From Chloroflexota bacterium (GTDB taxonomy: Bacteria > Chloroflexota > Anaerolineae > Anaerolineales > Villigracilaceae): DNA of 64,000 bases. This document shows positions 1-7,861 of the stretch, in pieces. The notes under the pieces were generated by a model. It did not search any database and had not been told where the DNA came from. It saw only the letters and a program-made list of their open reading frames with translations. Position 1 is the stretch's first letter. Each line of letters opens with the position of its first letter. The stretch is taken from positions 248,001 to 312,000 of the forward strand of contig JACRBJ010000032.1 in the NCBI GenBank assembly GCA_016234555.1. Direction: 5' to 3'. A program made the position numbers and the translations under genes.

Positions 1-473
1 CGATAGGTTACATCAAATCCTGCACTTGGGTCGAAATAGCTGATATCCGACCAGCCGAATTCGTCCAGCGCGATTGGGTGGTCGTCTATGTACAACTCCC
101 AGGACATCGCCTTCCAATTGGGTTCGAGCTTTACTTTTTCGGCTCCCCAAAACCCGCCAACTCCAACCACCGCCAGTTCTGGAATCGTGCATTCCATAGT
201 CTGCGAATGTGGTGTGGTTGTCCAATTTAAATTGCAGGAGTCAAAGAGCCAGTAGAAATGTTTGCTCTCCTCTCGCTCTATGGTCATTTCGCCAATTTTA
301 TCTCCGGGTCTTATCATACCCTTGGCAGAAATCAGGGTTTGCGTTGGCGCATTTGTTGGTGAGATGCGGGTCAGCGTTGATGCATTGGTCGGTCGAGTCT
401 GGGCTGACGTTGCGCAGGCTGTCAGAATCACAACCAACAGCGCAATGAAGGCCAAACACAAAAATCTTTTCAT
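1..473 (-). CDS. Lipoprotein of unknown function, C-terminus beyond window edge
   Basis: The minus strand codes from an ATG at 473 without a stop to the window edge, giving about 157 residues. The N-terminus is a lipoprotein signal: basic MKRF, a hydrophobic stretch and a lipobox ending LTAC near residue 20. A Thr/Ser/Pro/Asn-rich linker follows, typical of surface lipoproteins in this kind of genome, then a globular part rich in Trp and paired Cys. An AAGGAG-type ribosome site lies about 7 nt before the ATG. It is probably exported and anchored outside the membrane. No family was recognised and the end is missing. Confidence 0.75.
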   Translation of the reverse strand, partial: MKRFLCLAFIALLVVILTACATSAQTRPTNASTLTRISPTNAPTQTLISAKGMIRPGDKIGEMTIEREESKHFYWLFDSCNLNWTTTPHSQTMECTIPELAVVGVGGFWGAEKVKLEPNWKAMSWELYIDDHPIALDEFGWSDISYFDPSAGFDVTY

Positions 474-630
474 GGTCATTCTCCTTTATCATGATACGGA
501 TTTGACCGATGTCCGCTATATTGCTCCACCAAACGTCATTCGCCCGTACTCACACCCCAGACCAGACCATCACGCTTTGAGACGAAATCCTTTATAAGTA
601 TGATAGCACTTCCCAAAAACCAATTCAATA

Positions 631-667
631 AAAATCCTCCCGCCATTTATTGACGGGAGGATTTTTG
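631..667 (-). terminator. Intrinsic terminator of the glycan locus
   Basis: An 11-bp GC-rich inverted repeat (AAATCCTCCCG and its complement) with an 11-nt loop is followed on the minus strand by a run of T. It lies directly after the stop of the peptidase gene and closes the long minus-strand locus. Confidence 0.85.
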
Positions 668-668
668 T

Positions 669-1994
669 TTACTCCGATTGCGCTTCGGATGGTATCGTCA
701 GCGGGGTGACAAATCCCCTGGCGCGGAATTTTTCGATGTAGTCGCGTACCATGAAATAATCAAGCCCCACTTGTTCGGCAATATCGAAGACGGAAAGTTC
801 GCCCTCGAAGCGCATCATGATCTTTTCGATGGCGCGGTTGAGCGCCCAGTTTTCGCGCCAGTCCACCCAAAGACCGTTGCCGCTGAGGAAGACAGGTCCG
901 CGGAAAGTGCGCTTCGGGATGTAGTTGGTGGCGTAGATGCGGATGATCTGTTCCGCGGTTTCTGCCGCGCCGACAAGCATGTCATCGTGCATGATGTCGA
1001 GATTGTCATCGGTGGTGTGGTATTCGTCGTAGGGCCAGCGGTTGATGGAAATGCAAGGGACATTGACCCCAGGTCCGTTGATGACGCGCTCATCGTTGGC
1101 GGGAGCGGCGGCGAAGTCGCGTTCATCGTGCGCGACATTCTTCACGACATGATGCGTGATGCAGTCGAGCAGGTGATCGTGCTGACGGCTGTGGTGCCAG
1201 GCGATCTTGTTTTTGTTCCCCGTCATTTCCATGAAGATTCCGCCGCGCAGGTTTTGAATCAAATGTTCGTTGTGCGAGAGGTAAACGATGGTGCCGATGG
1301 TCTCAGGTCCAAACCAAAAGCGGACGCTCATCGAGCCTGCGGGCAGGGGCTTTTCCGCCAGACGCCGAGCCAGTTCGATTGTGCTGACCACGCCCGCGCC
1401 GTCGTCGTTGGCTTGTGCAGGGTGACAGGTATGCGCCTGCACGATGATTTCTCCCGCCTCGGGGTTGGGTCCGCCTTCGGGATGGATGACAGCCGTCGCC
1501 ATTTTGAATCCCTGCTTCGGGTCGGTGACGAACTCCGACTTGATGACCGCGCGATATTTTTTGTCACGCGGAAGTTTGTCGAAGAGGTTCTTCGGCAGGC
1601 AGAATCCCCAATCACGGTCATAATATTTGAACACCCACGGAATGGCATGCGGACGCTTCTCGGCGAAATACAAATGCGGCTGGAGTTCCTCGAACGAGAG
1701 AATCTTGTCCACAGGGGGGGAATACGAAACGATGTGAAGCGGATTATTCTTGAAGTCCACAACGCGCTCGCCGCCTTCGACCTCCAGATACGCTTCGTGA
1801 ACAACATAGCGCTCTGGCACTTGCCAGGTCCACGCCTTTTCAAGCGGAGTGTACGTCTCAATGGTGTAGTTAGACGAATCAGGCATGTACGCGCCGATGA
1901 TTTCCAACGTTTTGTCATGGTCATTGGATGCCAGCGTGCGATGCAGAGGCAAAAACTCCGCAAGAATGGATTTCAAAGATTGATATGGTTTCAT
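669..1994 (-). CDS. DUF4910-type zinc aminopeptidase-like protein with C-terminal winged helix
   Basis: This 441-residue protein resembles the DUF4910/DUF2172 family, which has an M28-like di-zinc peptidase fold. Likely metal ligands are the HTCHP motif near residue 188, NDDGAG near 195, the GPET segment near 230 and the late YHTTDDN motif near 325. The last 70 residues look like the winged-helix domain usual in this family. A ribosome site (AAAGGTG) precedes the ATG. It is the last gene of the minus-strand glycan locus and stops just before a terminator. Homologues are often found in surface-polysaccharide clusters; the substrate is unknown and peptidase activity is inferred from fold only. 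Confidence 0.85.
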   Translation of the reverse strand: MKPYQSLKSILAEFLPLHRTLASNDHDKTLEIIGAYMPDSSNYTIETYTPLEKAWTWQVPERYVVHEAYLEVEGGERVVDFKNNPLHIVSYSPPVDKILSFEELQPHLYFAEKRPHAIPWVFKYYDRDWGFCLPKNLFDKLPRDKKYRAVIKSEFVTDPKQGFKMATAVIHPEGGPNPEAGEIIVQAHTCHPAQANDDGAGVVSTIELARRLAEKPLPAGSMSVRFWFGPETIGTIVYLSHNEHLIQNLRGGIFMEMTGNKNKIAWHHSRQHDHLLDCITHHVVKNVAHDERDFAAAPANDERVINGPGVNVPCISINRWPYDEYHTTDDNLDIMHDDMLVGAAETAEQIIRIYATNYIPKRTFRGPVFLSGNGLWVDWRENWALNRAIEKIMMRFEGELSVFDIAEQVGLDYFMVRDYIEKFRARGFVTPLTIPSEAQSE

Positions 1995-2009
1995 GATTCA
2001 CCTTTTGCG

Positions 2010-2036
2010 GTAGGGGCGGGGTACCCCCGCCCCTAC
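2010..2036. repeat. GC-rich intergenic palindrome
   Basis: A 12-bp perfect inverted repeat (GTAGGGGCGGGG with its complement, 3-nt loop) lies between the peptidase and acetyltransferase genes. No T tract follows on either strand, so it looks like a REP-type element rather than a terminator. Confidence 0.6.
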
Positions 2037-2043
2037 AATGGCA

Positions 2044-2805
2044 TTAATATTTCGGCTCTTCCACATAATGTAATTTCTCAGGATGTTCGCGGACAATCAC
2101 CGACATGTTATCGTAAAACTCATTTGCCGTCAGGAAATGCACCTTCGCAGCACCGACTTGAATTTCCTTGATCACGCCTCTTACAAGCAGGTCGTTCATG
2201 CCTGGCACGATGTAGGTCTTGTAGCGGTCATTCAAGCGGACGAACATCGAATACTTCTTGATTTGCGGCACGCGGTCATAGCCCATGTAGATGCCCGCAA
2301 ACTCCTTCACGCGGCGGTAATTGCACCCGACATTATATTCAATATAATGGTGCATCGAGAACGAACTGTTGAAGTCCAGCCCGATACTGATGATGGTCGC
2401 GTTCAACTTGTGGAACAGCGCAAACGCCGAGTTCGGTCCATACGCTTCCACATCCTCGGTTTTGGAAAACTCGTCTGCCAGCGCGCCCGAAACGGAGAAA
2501 GAGTAAATCGGGTGCGGCGTGCGTTTGGCGTCGGGACGCAGGCGAGCCAGTTCGGTGATCATCCCCATCTTCGACGGCGTTTCGGTCACATCGAAATAAT
2601 GCGTCTCCGTCCACGACTGAAAATTGAACGCGGGGAACAGCACCGTCCCCTTCGGACCCACCAATTCACGCAGCGCATCGATCACCGTCTCTGCGCCGCC
2701 CTCCACCCCGCCCAGCGATTTATACGATGTGTGAACCACAATCGTCCCGCCCTTGTTCACATTGGTTTTCGAGAAACCATCCAGCAAATCTTTTTTATTT
2801 AGCAT
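2044..2805 (-). CDS. AAC(3)-fold N-acetyltransferase, probably acting on a sugar
   Basis: The 253-residue product matches the aminoglycoside 3-N-acetyltransferase-like family in full length. Visible features are the early VHTSYKSLG segment, a VLFPAFNF strand motif and the RTPHPIYSF block that carries the conserved His. A ribosome site (AAAGGA) lies 7 nt before the ATG. The family uses acetyl-CoA to acetylate amino groups. Members inside polysaccharide clusters are thought to modify amino sugars, and the neighbours here (GT4, NeuB-like, PseB-like) make that reading more likely than antibiotic resistance. The exact acceptor cannot be read from sequence. Confidence 0.8.
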   Translation of the reverse strand: MLNKKDLLDGFSKTNVNKGGTIVVHTSYKSLGGVEGGAETVIDALRELVGPKGTVLFPAFNFQSWTETHYFDVTETPSKMGMITELARLRPDAKRTPHPIYSFSVSGALADEFSKTEDVEAYGPNSAFALFHKLNATIISIGLDFNSSFSMHHYIEYNVGCNYRRVKEFAGIYMGYDRVPQIKKYSMFVRLNDRYKTYIVPGMNDLLVRGVIKEIQVGAAKVHFLTANEFYDNMSVIVREHPEKLHYVEEPKY

Positions 2806-2822
2806 CTTATTTCCTTTCGCAA

Positions 2823-2852
2823 ACCCTAAAGGTTTTTAAAAACCTTTAGGGT
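2823..2852. repeat. Perfect 30-bp palindrome
   Basis: The sequence ACCCTAAAGGTTTTT is followed immediately by its exact reverse complement. It lies between the stop of the GT4 gene and the start of the acetyltransferase gene. No T tract follows on the minus strand, so transcript stabilisation or a dispersed repeat is more likely than simple termination. Confidence 0.75.
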
Positions 2853-2856
2853 CTCT

Positions 2857-3939
2857 TTATTTCAAACCTCGATAGACCTTCATCAACGCCTCGGCATTCT
2901 TTTTCCAGTCCGCTCGAAGTTCCGCCACCCGTCGGCTGGATTGACCAACTCCGGGCAAAGTCTCCCTTTGAGCGATTGCCGCCAGAATCTTCTCGGCGAG
3001 GTGGTTCACATCCCCATCGCGGAAGAGCCAGCCGTTCTCCCCTTCCGTCACCCACTCCTTGTTGGCGGGGATATCCGAGACCAGGCAGGGCAAGCCGCAA
3101 GCCAGCGCTTCCATCAGTGACACGGACGAACCATCCACATGCGAAGGCGAGATGTATAAGTCAGCCCGATGATACCATTCAGGCAGTACCGTCTGCGAAA
3201 TCTGTCCCGCAAACGCGACGCGATCCAGCACATCGCCGCTTTGGAAAATCTGCCGCAGAAGTTGTCCCTGCGAACCACCACCAAGCAGAAGCAGATTCAC
3301 ATCATCCCTCTCCTGCGCCACTTTGACAAAGGCTCGCGCCAGCACATCTACGCCGTAACGGGGTTCCCACGAGCGGTTGCAGAATAAAGTAAATGTTGAA
3401 CGTTTAACGTTGAACGTTGAAGGGGTAAAGTGTTCAAGGTCAACACCCCAGGGGAAGACAATGGTCTTGTCGGGATTCATTCCGTAGGCAACGGCTTTGT
3501 CGCGTGTAACTTTTGCATCGCTGGTAAAAAATGAGGATCGCCGCAACGTGTAGCCTGTAACCCGCTCCATCCACTTGCTTTTGTGGACATCGTCCATCAA
3601 ATCGAATCCCCACGACATGGTAAGGATGGGACGAAACCCGCTCAGGATGGCAATGAAGGCGCAGGTCTGGATCGGTCCCGCGTGGATGAGATCAGGTTTG
3701 ATCTTTTTAGTCAAACGTCGGAAGTCCAAAACCAGCCTGGGGAGGCTGCTCCACTTGAAGGGTTCGCGTCCGCCCTTCCACGGAACCAGTTGGACGTTTG
3801 GCGGCACGGGACGATCCTCCACCTGCCGCGCATTTCCTTCCAGTTGAACAAAGAAGACTTCATGCCTGCCTTCCGAAATGGCTTTGAGAAAGCGATGGTC
3901 GTGGGTGCAGTAGTCGAGGGAGAAATAAATGATTCGCAT
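2857..3939 (-). CDS. GT4-family glycosyltransferase
   Basis: This 360-residue GT-B enzyme shows the GT4 layout: an N-terminal Rossmann domain, a middle CNRSWEPRYGVD segment that opens the donor-binding domain, and the C-terminal PSHVDGSSVSLMEALACGLP motif with the two conserved acidic positions, followed by NGWLF. The start was placed at the ATG encoding MRIIYFS because the upstream in-frame TTG lies in intergenic repeat sequence. A repeat of the AACGTTGAAC type is embedded in frame near 3394-3421 and adds a short NVKRSTFT-like peptide between domains. It probably transfers one sugar of the surface glycan in the cytoplasm. Confidence 0.9.
   Translation of the reverse strand: MRIIYFSLDYCTHDHRFLKAISEGRHEVFFVQLEGNARQVEDRPVPPNVQLVPWKGGREPFKWSSLPRLVLDFRRLTKKIKPDLIHAGPIQTCAFIAILSGFRPILTMSWGFDLMDDVHKSKWMERVTGYTLRRSSFFTSDAKVTRDKAVAYGMNPDKTIVFPWGVDLEHFTPSTFNVKRSTFTLFCNRSWEPRYGVDVLARAFVKVAQERDDVNLLLLGGGSQGQLLRQIFQSGDVLDRVAFAGQISQTVLPEWYHRADLYISPSHVDGSSVSLMEALACGLPCLVSDIPANKEWVTEGENGWLFRDGDVNHLAEKILAAIAQRETLPGVGQSSRRVAELRADWKKNAEALMKVYRGLK
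3394..3421. repeat. In-frame copy of the AACGTTGAAC repeat inside the GT4 gene
   Basis: Tandem TTGAACGTT-type units sit within the coding sequence and keep the frame. A closely similar array is found at 13423-13452 in another glycosyltransferase gene, where it encodes the related peptide DVQRSTFNV. Confidence 0.7.
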
Positions 3940-3974
3940 TAAAGTTCCATGTTCCAAGTGTCAAGTTCCAAGTG

Positions 3975-4370
3975 CTACAAACGGCTTGGCGTATTTGCAC
4001 GGCGCGGATTCTTGAGGATACTTTGCTTCAAACCACCAATCAAAGCTTTGCACTTTTTTGCCTGTTCATAATGGGATTTAAAAATGTCCTGACTGATATA
4101 CTCAATGTCAAGCGCGACATAAAGCAGGGATTGGACTTCCACAGCCGAACGGCGCGCAATACCGAGGAAACGTGCAAACTCGGCGGTCGATTCGCAGTCA
4201 AAACCTTCAGCGATGTTTGTCATCACTGACACGGACGCCCGTTGGATTTGGTCACGCATTCCATAGTCTTTTGCAAACAACCCATCAGATGTGATTTTGT
4301 AAACCCATTTCACCAGCATACGAGCTTCCTGCCACGCAATCAAATCTTCGAACTTTGTAATAGCCGTCAT
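3975..4370 (-). CDS. Four-helix bundle protein (23S rRNA intervening-sequence type)
   Basis: The 131-residue protein matches the four-helix bundle family first noticed in 23S rRNA intervening sequences. Key features are the FEDLIAWQEAR start, the DYGMRDQIQRASVSVMTNIAEG core and the RFLGIARRSAVEVQSLLY segment. Its biochemical role is not established, and members often occur as isolated genes scattered in genomes. Here it interrupts a glycan locus and is flanked on both sides by short GTTCCAAGTG- and CATGGAACCT-type repeats, so it may have been inserted into the operon. A ribosome site (AGAGGT) precedes the start. Confidence 0.88.
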   Translation of the reverse strand: MTAITKFEDLIAWQEARMLVKWVYKITSDGLFAKDYGMRDQIQRASVSVMTNIAEGFDCESTAEFARFLGIARRSAVEVQSLLYVALDIEYISQDIFKSHYEQAKKCKALIGGLKQSILKNPRRANTPSRL

Positions 4371-4412
4371 CCTGACCTCTCAACCTGGTACATGGAACCT
4401 GGCACATGGAAC

Positions 4413-5483
4413 TTATGCACCCAAATCCGTCCAGCGCAGTTCCTTGCCAAGCGGCATATCCGCCAGCGCCTTTGTACCGATGACGTTTTGAATCTGGTCA
4501 GGCTTGATCGCGCCGGGTGTGGCGGGACGCAGCACATCGATCATGTCACGGGTGAAGACTTCGCCAGCCTTGATGTCACGCGCGGCGCGCAGGCAGCGGC
4601 GCTGAACGATCTGGGTGTCCTGCTCATTTCCACAAATGAATTTATCGGGACTGCCCAGCGACCGTTCCAGCAGGCGGGTCTCCTCGACCATCTTCGCCCA
4701 GTTTTCGGGATTCATCGCAAACTTGTGGTCGGGACCTTCGCGGTTGTTGCTGTCGGTGAAGTGGCGCTCGATGACGCGCGCACCCAACGTCACCGCTCCG
4801 AGGACGGGAGCAAGGGCGTGGGTGTGGTCAGAGAGTCCGAGAATCACATCGGGGAACATCGTCGCGTAGGTCTTCAAAACGTTCAGGTGGAGATGATCGT
4901 AGTTGTTTGGGCTGGCGGTGTAATTGGTGTTGCATTGCATCAAGACCAGTTGCTTGTTGAGTTTCAGGATTGCGTGAACCGCCTTTTGCACTTCACCAAT
5001 TGTGGATGCACCCGTGGCGATAAAGAACGGTTTGCCCTTGCCCGCCATGCGCTCCAGGGCTTCGATCCAGTCGATTTCACCAGAACCAGCCTTGTAGACT
5101 TCCACATATTGATCGAGGAAGTCAATTGCCTCGAAATCGTAGGGAGAGGAGAAGTAGTCAATGCCGACTTCCTTGCATTCCTCCACCAGCGTCATGGACC
5201 AATCGAACGGGATGGATGCGCCCTTGTACACCTCGAACACGGACTTCTTCCACGTCGCCTGATGGCTGACCTGTCCGCCGCTCATGGCTTTGAAGCCGTA
5301 GTCCGAGACGATCTTCGGGGCGTCGAAATTCTGGAACTTTGCCGCGTCCGCGCCCGCTTCTTTCGCCAGGCGGATAAGCTGTTTCGCGCGATCCAAGTCG
5401 CCGTCGTGGTTGGCGGCGATGTCCGCGATGAAGTAGGTCGGGTGGTTCAGACCAATAGTATGTTTGCCAAATTGGATTTCCAT
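4413..5483 (-). CDS. NeuB-family sialic/nonulosonic acid synthase-like protein
   Basis: The 356-residue product has the NeuB two-domain layout: a TIM barrel (about 1-280) opening with IADIAANHDGDL, followed by a C-terminal SAF/antifreeze-like domain (about 290-350) beginning RAARDIKAGEVFTRDM. The barrel holds KFQNF, FSSPYDFEAIDFL, KAGSGEI, ATGAST, the LGLSDHT metal site and ERHFTDSNNREGPDH. Family members condense phosphoenolpyruvate with an N-acetylated hexosamine to make a nine-carbon acid. A CMP-sugar synthetase and a PseC-type aminotransferase were not found in this window, so which acid is made, if any, remains open. Confidence 0.88.
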   Translation of the reverse strand: MEIQFGKHTIGLNHPTYFIADIAANHDGDLDRAKQLIRLAKEAGADAAKFQNFDAPKIVSDYGFKAMSGGQVSHQATWKKSVFEVYKGASIPFDWSMTLVEECKEVGIDYFSSPYDFEAIDFLDQYVEVYKAGSGEIDWIEALERMAGKGKPFFIATGASTIGEVQKAVHAILKLNKQLVLMQCNTNYTASPNNYDHLHLNVLKTYATMFPDVILGLSDHTHALAPVLGAVTLGARVIERHFTDSNNREGPDHKFAMNPENWAKMVEETRLLERSLGSPDKFICGNEQDTQIVQRRCLRAARDIKAGEVFTRDMIDVLRPATPGAIKPDQIQNVIGTKALADMPLGKELRWTDLGA

Positions 5484-5513
5484 GGGTACCTCTGATGAAA
5501 GGATACGAATAGG

Positions 5514-6722
5514 TCAATCAAAGTCATAGTTAGACTGCCTCTTAAAGTAATGGCTATCTACAGGAATTGACCAGATAACATTACCTGTGACGATATCAAC
5601 ACGAACTATTGCATTCGTTATTCCATAAATTGCCTCCTGACCAATAAATATAGGAGACGACAACAAGTTTACCAACTCTTCGTTTCGCAATTTTCCATCT
5701 TTTAATTCCAGGAAGATTACCTTATCGTGAGGGTAGGTTTCAAGCGCAATCCATTCTAATTCTTCAACTACCTGAGGATTTCTATAACTAAAATCTTTAT
5801 CCAGTTGCTGGGATATCCAAAGAATGTTGCCTGACTGTTCATCAAGTGCAAATAATTGACCTCCAAAAACATCAAGGACCAACCCATTATGGAAAGCGAT
5901 TTGCGATTCTCTAAGATAATCTTCTTCTTCAAGGTACCAAAATACTTCTCCAGAATAGAAGTCCATACAATTGAGGCGAATCCTATGAGCCCCTGACATC
6001 TCGACACTTTTTGGGTCTGGATCCAGATCCTCTTTTACGAAAAAACATTTTTCGTTAATTGCTGATATCCCACCAATGTATCCGGGCATGGAGATTGTTC
6101 TGATAGTTTCACCCGATGACGGATCAGCAATAATAATTGTATTATTGTCCTGGGTTCCTTGATCTACAACTTTGTCGATTCCGTAGATAAGTTGGTCGTC
6201 TGCCAAGATTGGGGGAAACTCAGAAAACCAATTGTCTTCAATTTTCCAAGTAAGGTCGCCGCTACTTTTTTCTAGTGCATAGAGTCGGTCTACTTCGCCA
6301 ATTAGTAATACTTCATTGGTAATCAATGGTGGTATGGACAAGCCGCTGGATCCTGCTAAGAAACCCCTGCTTCTGCTAAATTCATGTGTCCACAATATCT
6401 TCTCATTATCCAGGTCAAGCGCCCAAACCACATTCTTTTTCTCGCTGCTTCCTGCAAAAAAAAGTTTCCTCCCATCGATCTTCACATGATCGATTATGAC
6501 ATCGTCTGTATCGAGTACAAGGGTCGCAGTTTGCTGGCTTAGTTCAACTCGATAAAGTTTATATCCTGCCCCAAACCAAAGTGTGTCTCCATCAACCACG
6601 AGATTTGAAAAGCTATGTGCTTCCACCAAATTAACTGTACCACCGCAAGAAACAACAAAGCTTATCAACACAAAAAAAATACTTATAAACAACCAAGTTT
6701 TGTGTTTTCTGAAGTTTTGCAT
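5514..6722 (-). CDS. Lipoprotein with PQQ-like beta-propeller repeats
   Basis: This 402-residue protein starts with a signal peptide and a lipobox (VVSC near residue 26), so it should be exported and lipid-anchored. The rest consists of repeated beta-propeller blades with Trp-containing motifs such as LTWKIEDNW, FWYLEEEDY and ILWISQQL, like the PQQ-binding-like repeats seen also in BamB-type scaffolds. The PQQ-enzyme active site was not seen, so a binding or scaffold role is more likely than catalysis. Base composition is near 40 percent GC, clearly below its neighbours, which suggests later acquisition. AGGA precedes the ATG. Confidence 0.8.
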   Translation of the reverse strand: MQNFRKHKTWLFISIFFVLISFVVSCGGTVNLVEAHSFSNLVVDGDTLWFGAGYKLYRVELSQQTATLVLDTDDVIIDHVKIDGRKLFFAGSSEKKNVVWALDLDNEKILWTHEFSRSRGFLAGSSGLSIPPLITNEVLLIGEVDRLYALEKSSGDLTWKIEDNWFSEFPPILADDQLIYGIDKVVDQGTQDNNTIIIADPSSGETIRTISMPGYIGGISAINEKCFFVKEDLDPDPKSVEMSGAHRIRLNCMDFYSGEVFWYLEEEDYLRESQIAFHNGLVLDVFGGQLFALDEQSGNILWISQQLDKDFSYRNPQVVEELEWIALETYPHDKVIFLELKDGKLRNEELVNLLSSPIFIGQEAIYGITNAIVRVDIVTGNVIWSIPVDSHYFKRQSNYDFD

Positions 6723-7049
6723 GTCAAATCCTGACGCTCCTGTGGGTAACTCTGTTGCTTCTGTGGATAACTATCGGATTCCTGTGGATATATTTCTTAT
6801 CCGAAAGCCAAAACGGTGGGAAAATTGGCAAAATACGTGGAAAATGGCAGGCACACAGCGGATAAATTGGTGGTAAAAAGTGGACAAATTGTGGAAAAAA
6901 CCAGTTTATCTGTTTGCCTGTATGCCTGTTTCGCCTTCCACCTGTTGATAACTCCGTATTTTCTGTGGATAACCCTGCCGAAACTGTGCATAGAGTTTAT
7001 CCAAACCTGTGGAAAAATCGGGGGGAATCTCGTCCAAATCTGTGCATAA
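6662..7049. other. Cluster of DnaA-box-like sequences with 21-bp phasing (candidate origin or DnaA-binding locus)
   Basis: Sequences matching TTATNCACA (read as TGTGNATAA on the plus strand) are found at 6762, 6964 and 7041. One-mismatch copies are at 6741, 6783, 6890, 6943 and 7008, and a further related copy is at 6985. An opposite-facing TTATCAACA lies at 6662. The copies at 6741, 6762 and 6783 are exactly 21 bp apart, as are those at 6943, 6964 and 6985, all in the same orientation and mostly preceded by CC or TC. An AT-rich stretch separates the two runs. The second run lies inside the 3' end of the RmlD-like gene, where it encodes a seven-residue repeat of aromatic and Gln residues. No dnaA, dnaN or gyrB gene is in the window. 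Confidence 0.5.
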
Positions 7050-7856
7050 CTTGTTGATGGACAGGCATAAGTTGTTGGAACGTTTGGCGATCAGGCTGGA
7101 GGTGTTGATGGATTTGGGGGCGATCTCGTTTTCCTTGAAGCCGAATTTACGCGCAATTTCCACGCCGAAGTGGTATTTGCTCATCGCCTGCGGACCGACC
7201 ACGTGATACAGTCCGCGCAGCCCCTTCTCCAGCATCCGGACCAACATCCGCGCCGTGTCGTTGACCAGCATCGGGCAAAACCGCACGTCCGTGAAGCCGG
7301 TCATGCTTTTTCGTCCGCTCAGGTTGTTGAAGAAGAATTCCGCCAGACTCCGCCGTCCGCTAAGGCTCCAGCCGTAGAAATTCACGCGCGCCACAATCGC
7401 ATCCGGGTTTTCGGCAAGGACAGCCTGTTCGCCTTCCAGCTTGGTGCGGGCGTAAACGCTCAACGGGTTGGGATCGGCTTCCTCCGTGTAAAAGGCAACC
7501 GCGCGTCCGTCGAAAACCGCGTCGGTTGAAATATGCACAAGCGGAATGCCGCGCGATTTGCAAGCCTTTGCGAACTGGGCAGGCAGCTCCGTGTTCAGGC
7601 GGCGGGCAAGGTCCGGGTAATCCTCGCAGGTGTCGATGTCAGCCAGCGCGGCGCAGTTGACCACCCAGTCGGGTTGGGCAGAGTCAAGGGCGGAGTCCAC
7701 AGCCCCCGGGGTCAGCAAATCCGATTTCAAAACCCTGAACGGCGCATTGACCAGTTTTCCGCGATCCAACGCAACGATCTCATGCGAGGTCATGATCTCC
7801 TGCGCGAAGTTGATTCCAAGTAATCCACTGGCTCCAGTAACGAGAATGCGCGCCAT
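6906..7856 (-). CDS. RmlD-like sugar-nucleotide reductase (SDR)
   Basis: A 316-residue extended short-chain dehydrogenase of the dTDP-4-dehydrorhamnose reductase type. It has the NAD(P)-binding VTGASGLLG motif at the N-terminus, the HISTDAVFDG strand and the catalytic YARTK motif. The start was set at MARILVTG, 6 nt downstream of the preceding stop; the longer frame upstream lacks family sequence. The final 20 residues, ending in the GYPQK and SYQQ segments, coincide with the DnaA-box-like array. It follows the PseB-like gene closely and probably reduces a keto-sugar intermediate. The true sugar is not known. Confidence 0.85.
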   Translation of the reverse strand: MARILVTGASGLLGINFAQEIMTSHEIVALDRGKLVNAPFRVLKSDLLTPGAVDSALDSAQPDWVVNCAALADIDTCEDYPDLARRLNTELPAQFAKACKSRGIPLVHISTDAVFDGRAVAFYTEEADPNPLSVYARTKLEGEQAVLAENPDAIVARVNFYGWSLSGRRSLAEFFFNNLSGRKSMTGFTDVRFCPMLVNDTARMLVRMLEKGLRGLYHVVGPQAMSKYHFGVEIARKFGFKENEIAPKSINTSSLIAKRSNNLCLSINKLCTDLDEIPPDFSTGLDKLYAQFRQGYPQKIRSYQQVEGETGIQANR

Positions 7857-7861
7857 GATCT

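Noticed and set aside
474..630. tRNA or small RNA gene
   Set aside because: No cloverleaf or strong paired structure was visible in the gap; only weak promoter-like sequence for the lipoprotein gene.
678..2171. Long open frame on the plus strand opposite the DUF4910 gene
   Set aside because: It is antisense to a gene with clear zinc-peptidase motifs and shows no domain of its own; the long frame comes from codon bias of the true gene. The same holds for frames opposite the NeuB-like gene (4242-5495) and ftsK (36590-38113).
2044..2805. Aminoglycoside resistance gene
   Set aside because: The protein has the AAC(3) fold, but it lies inside a glycan locus with sugar-modifying enzymes and no mobile resistance context. 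A sugar acetyltransferase is the simpler reading.
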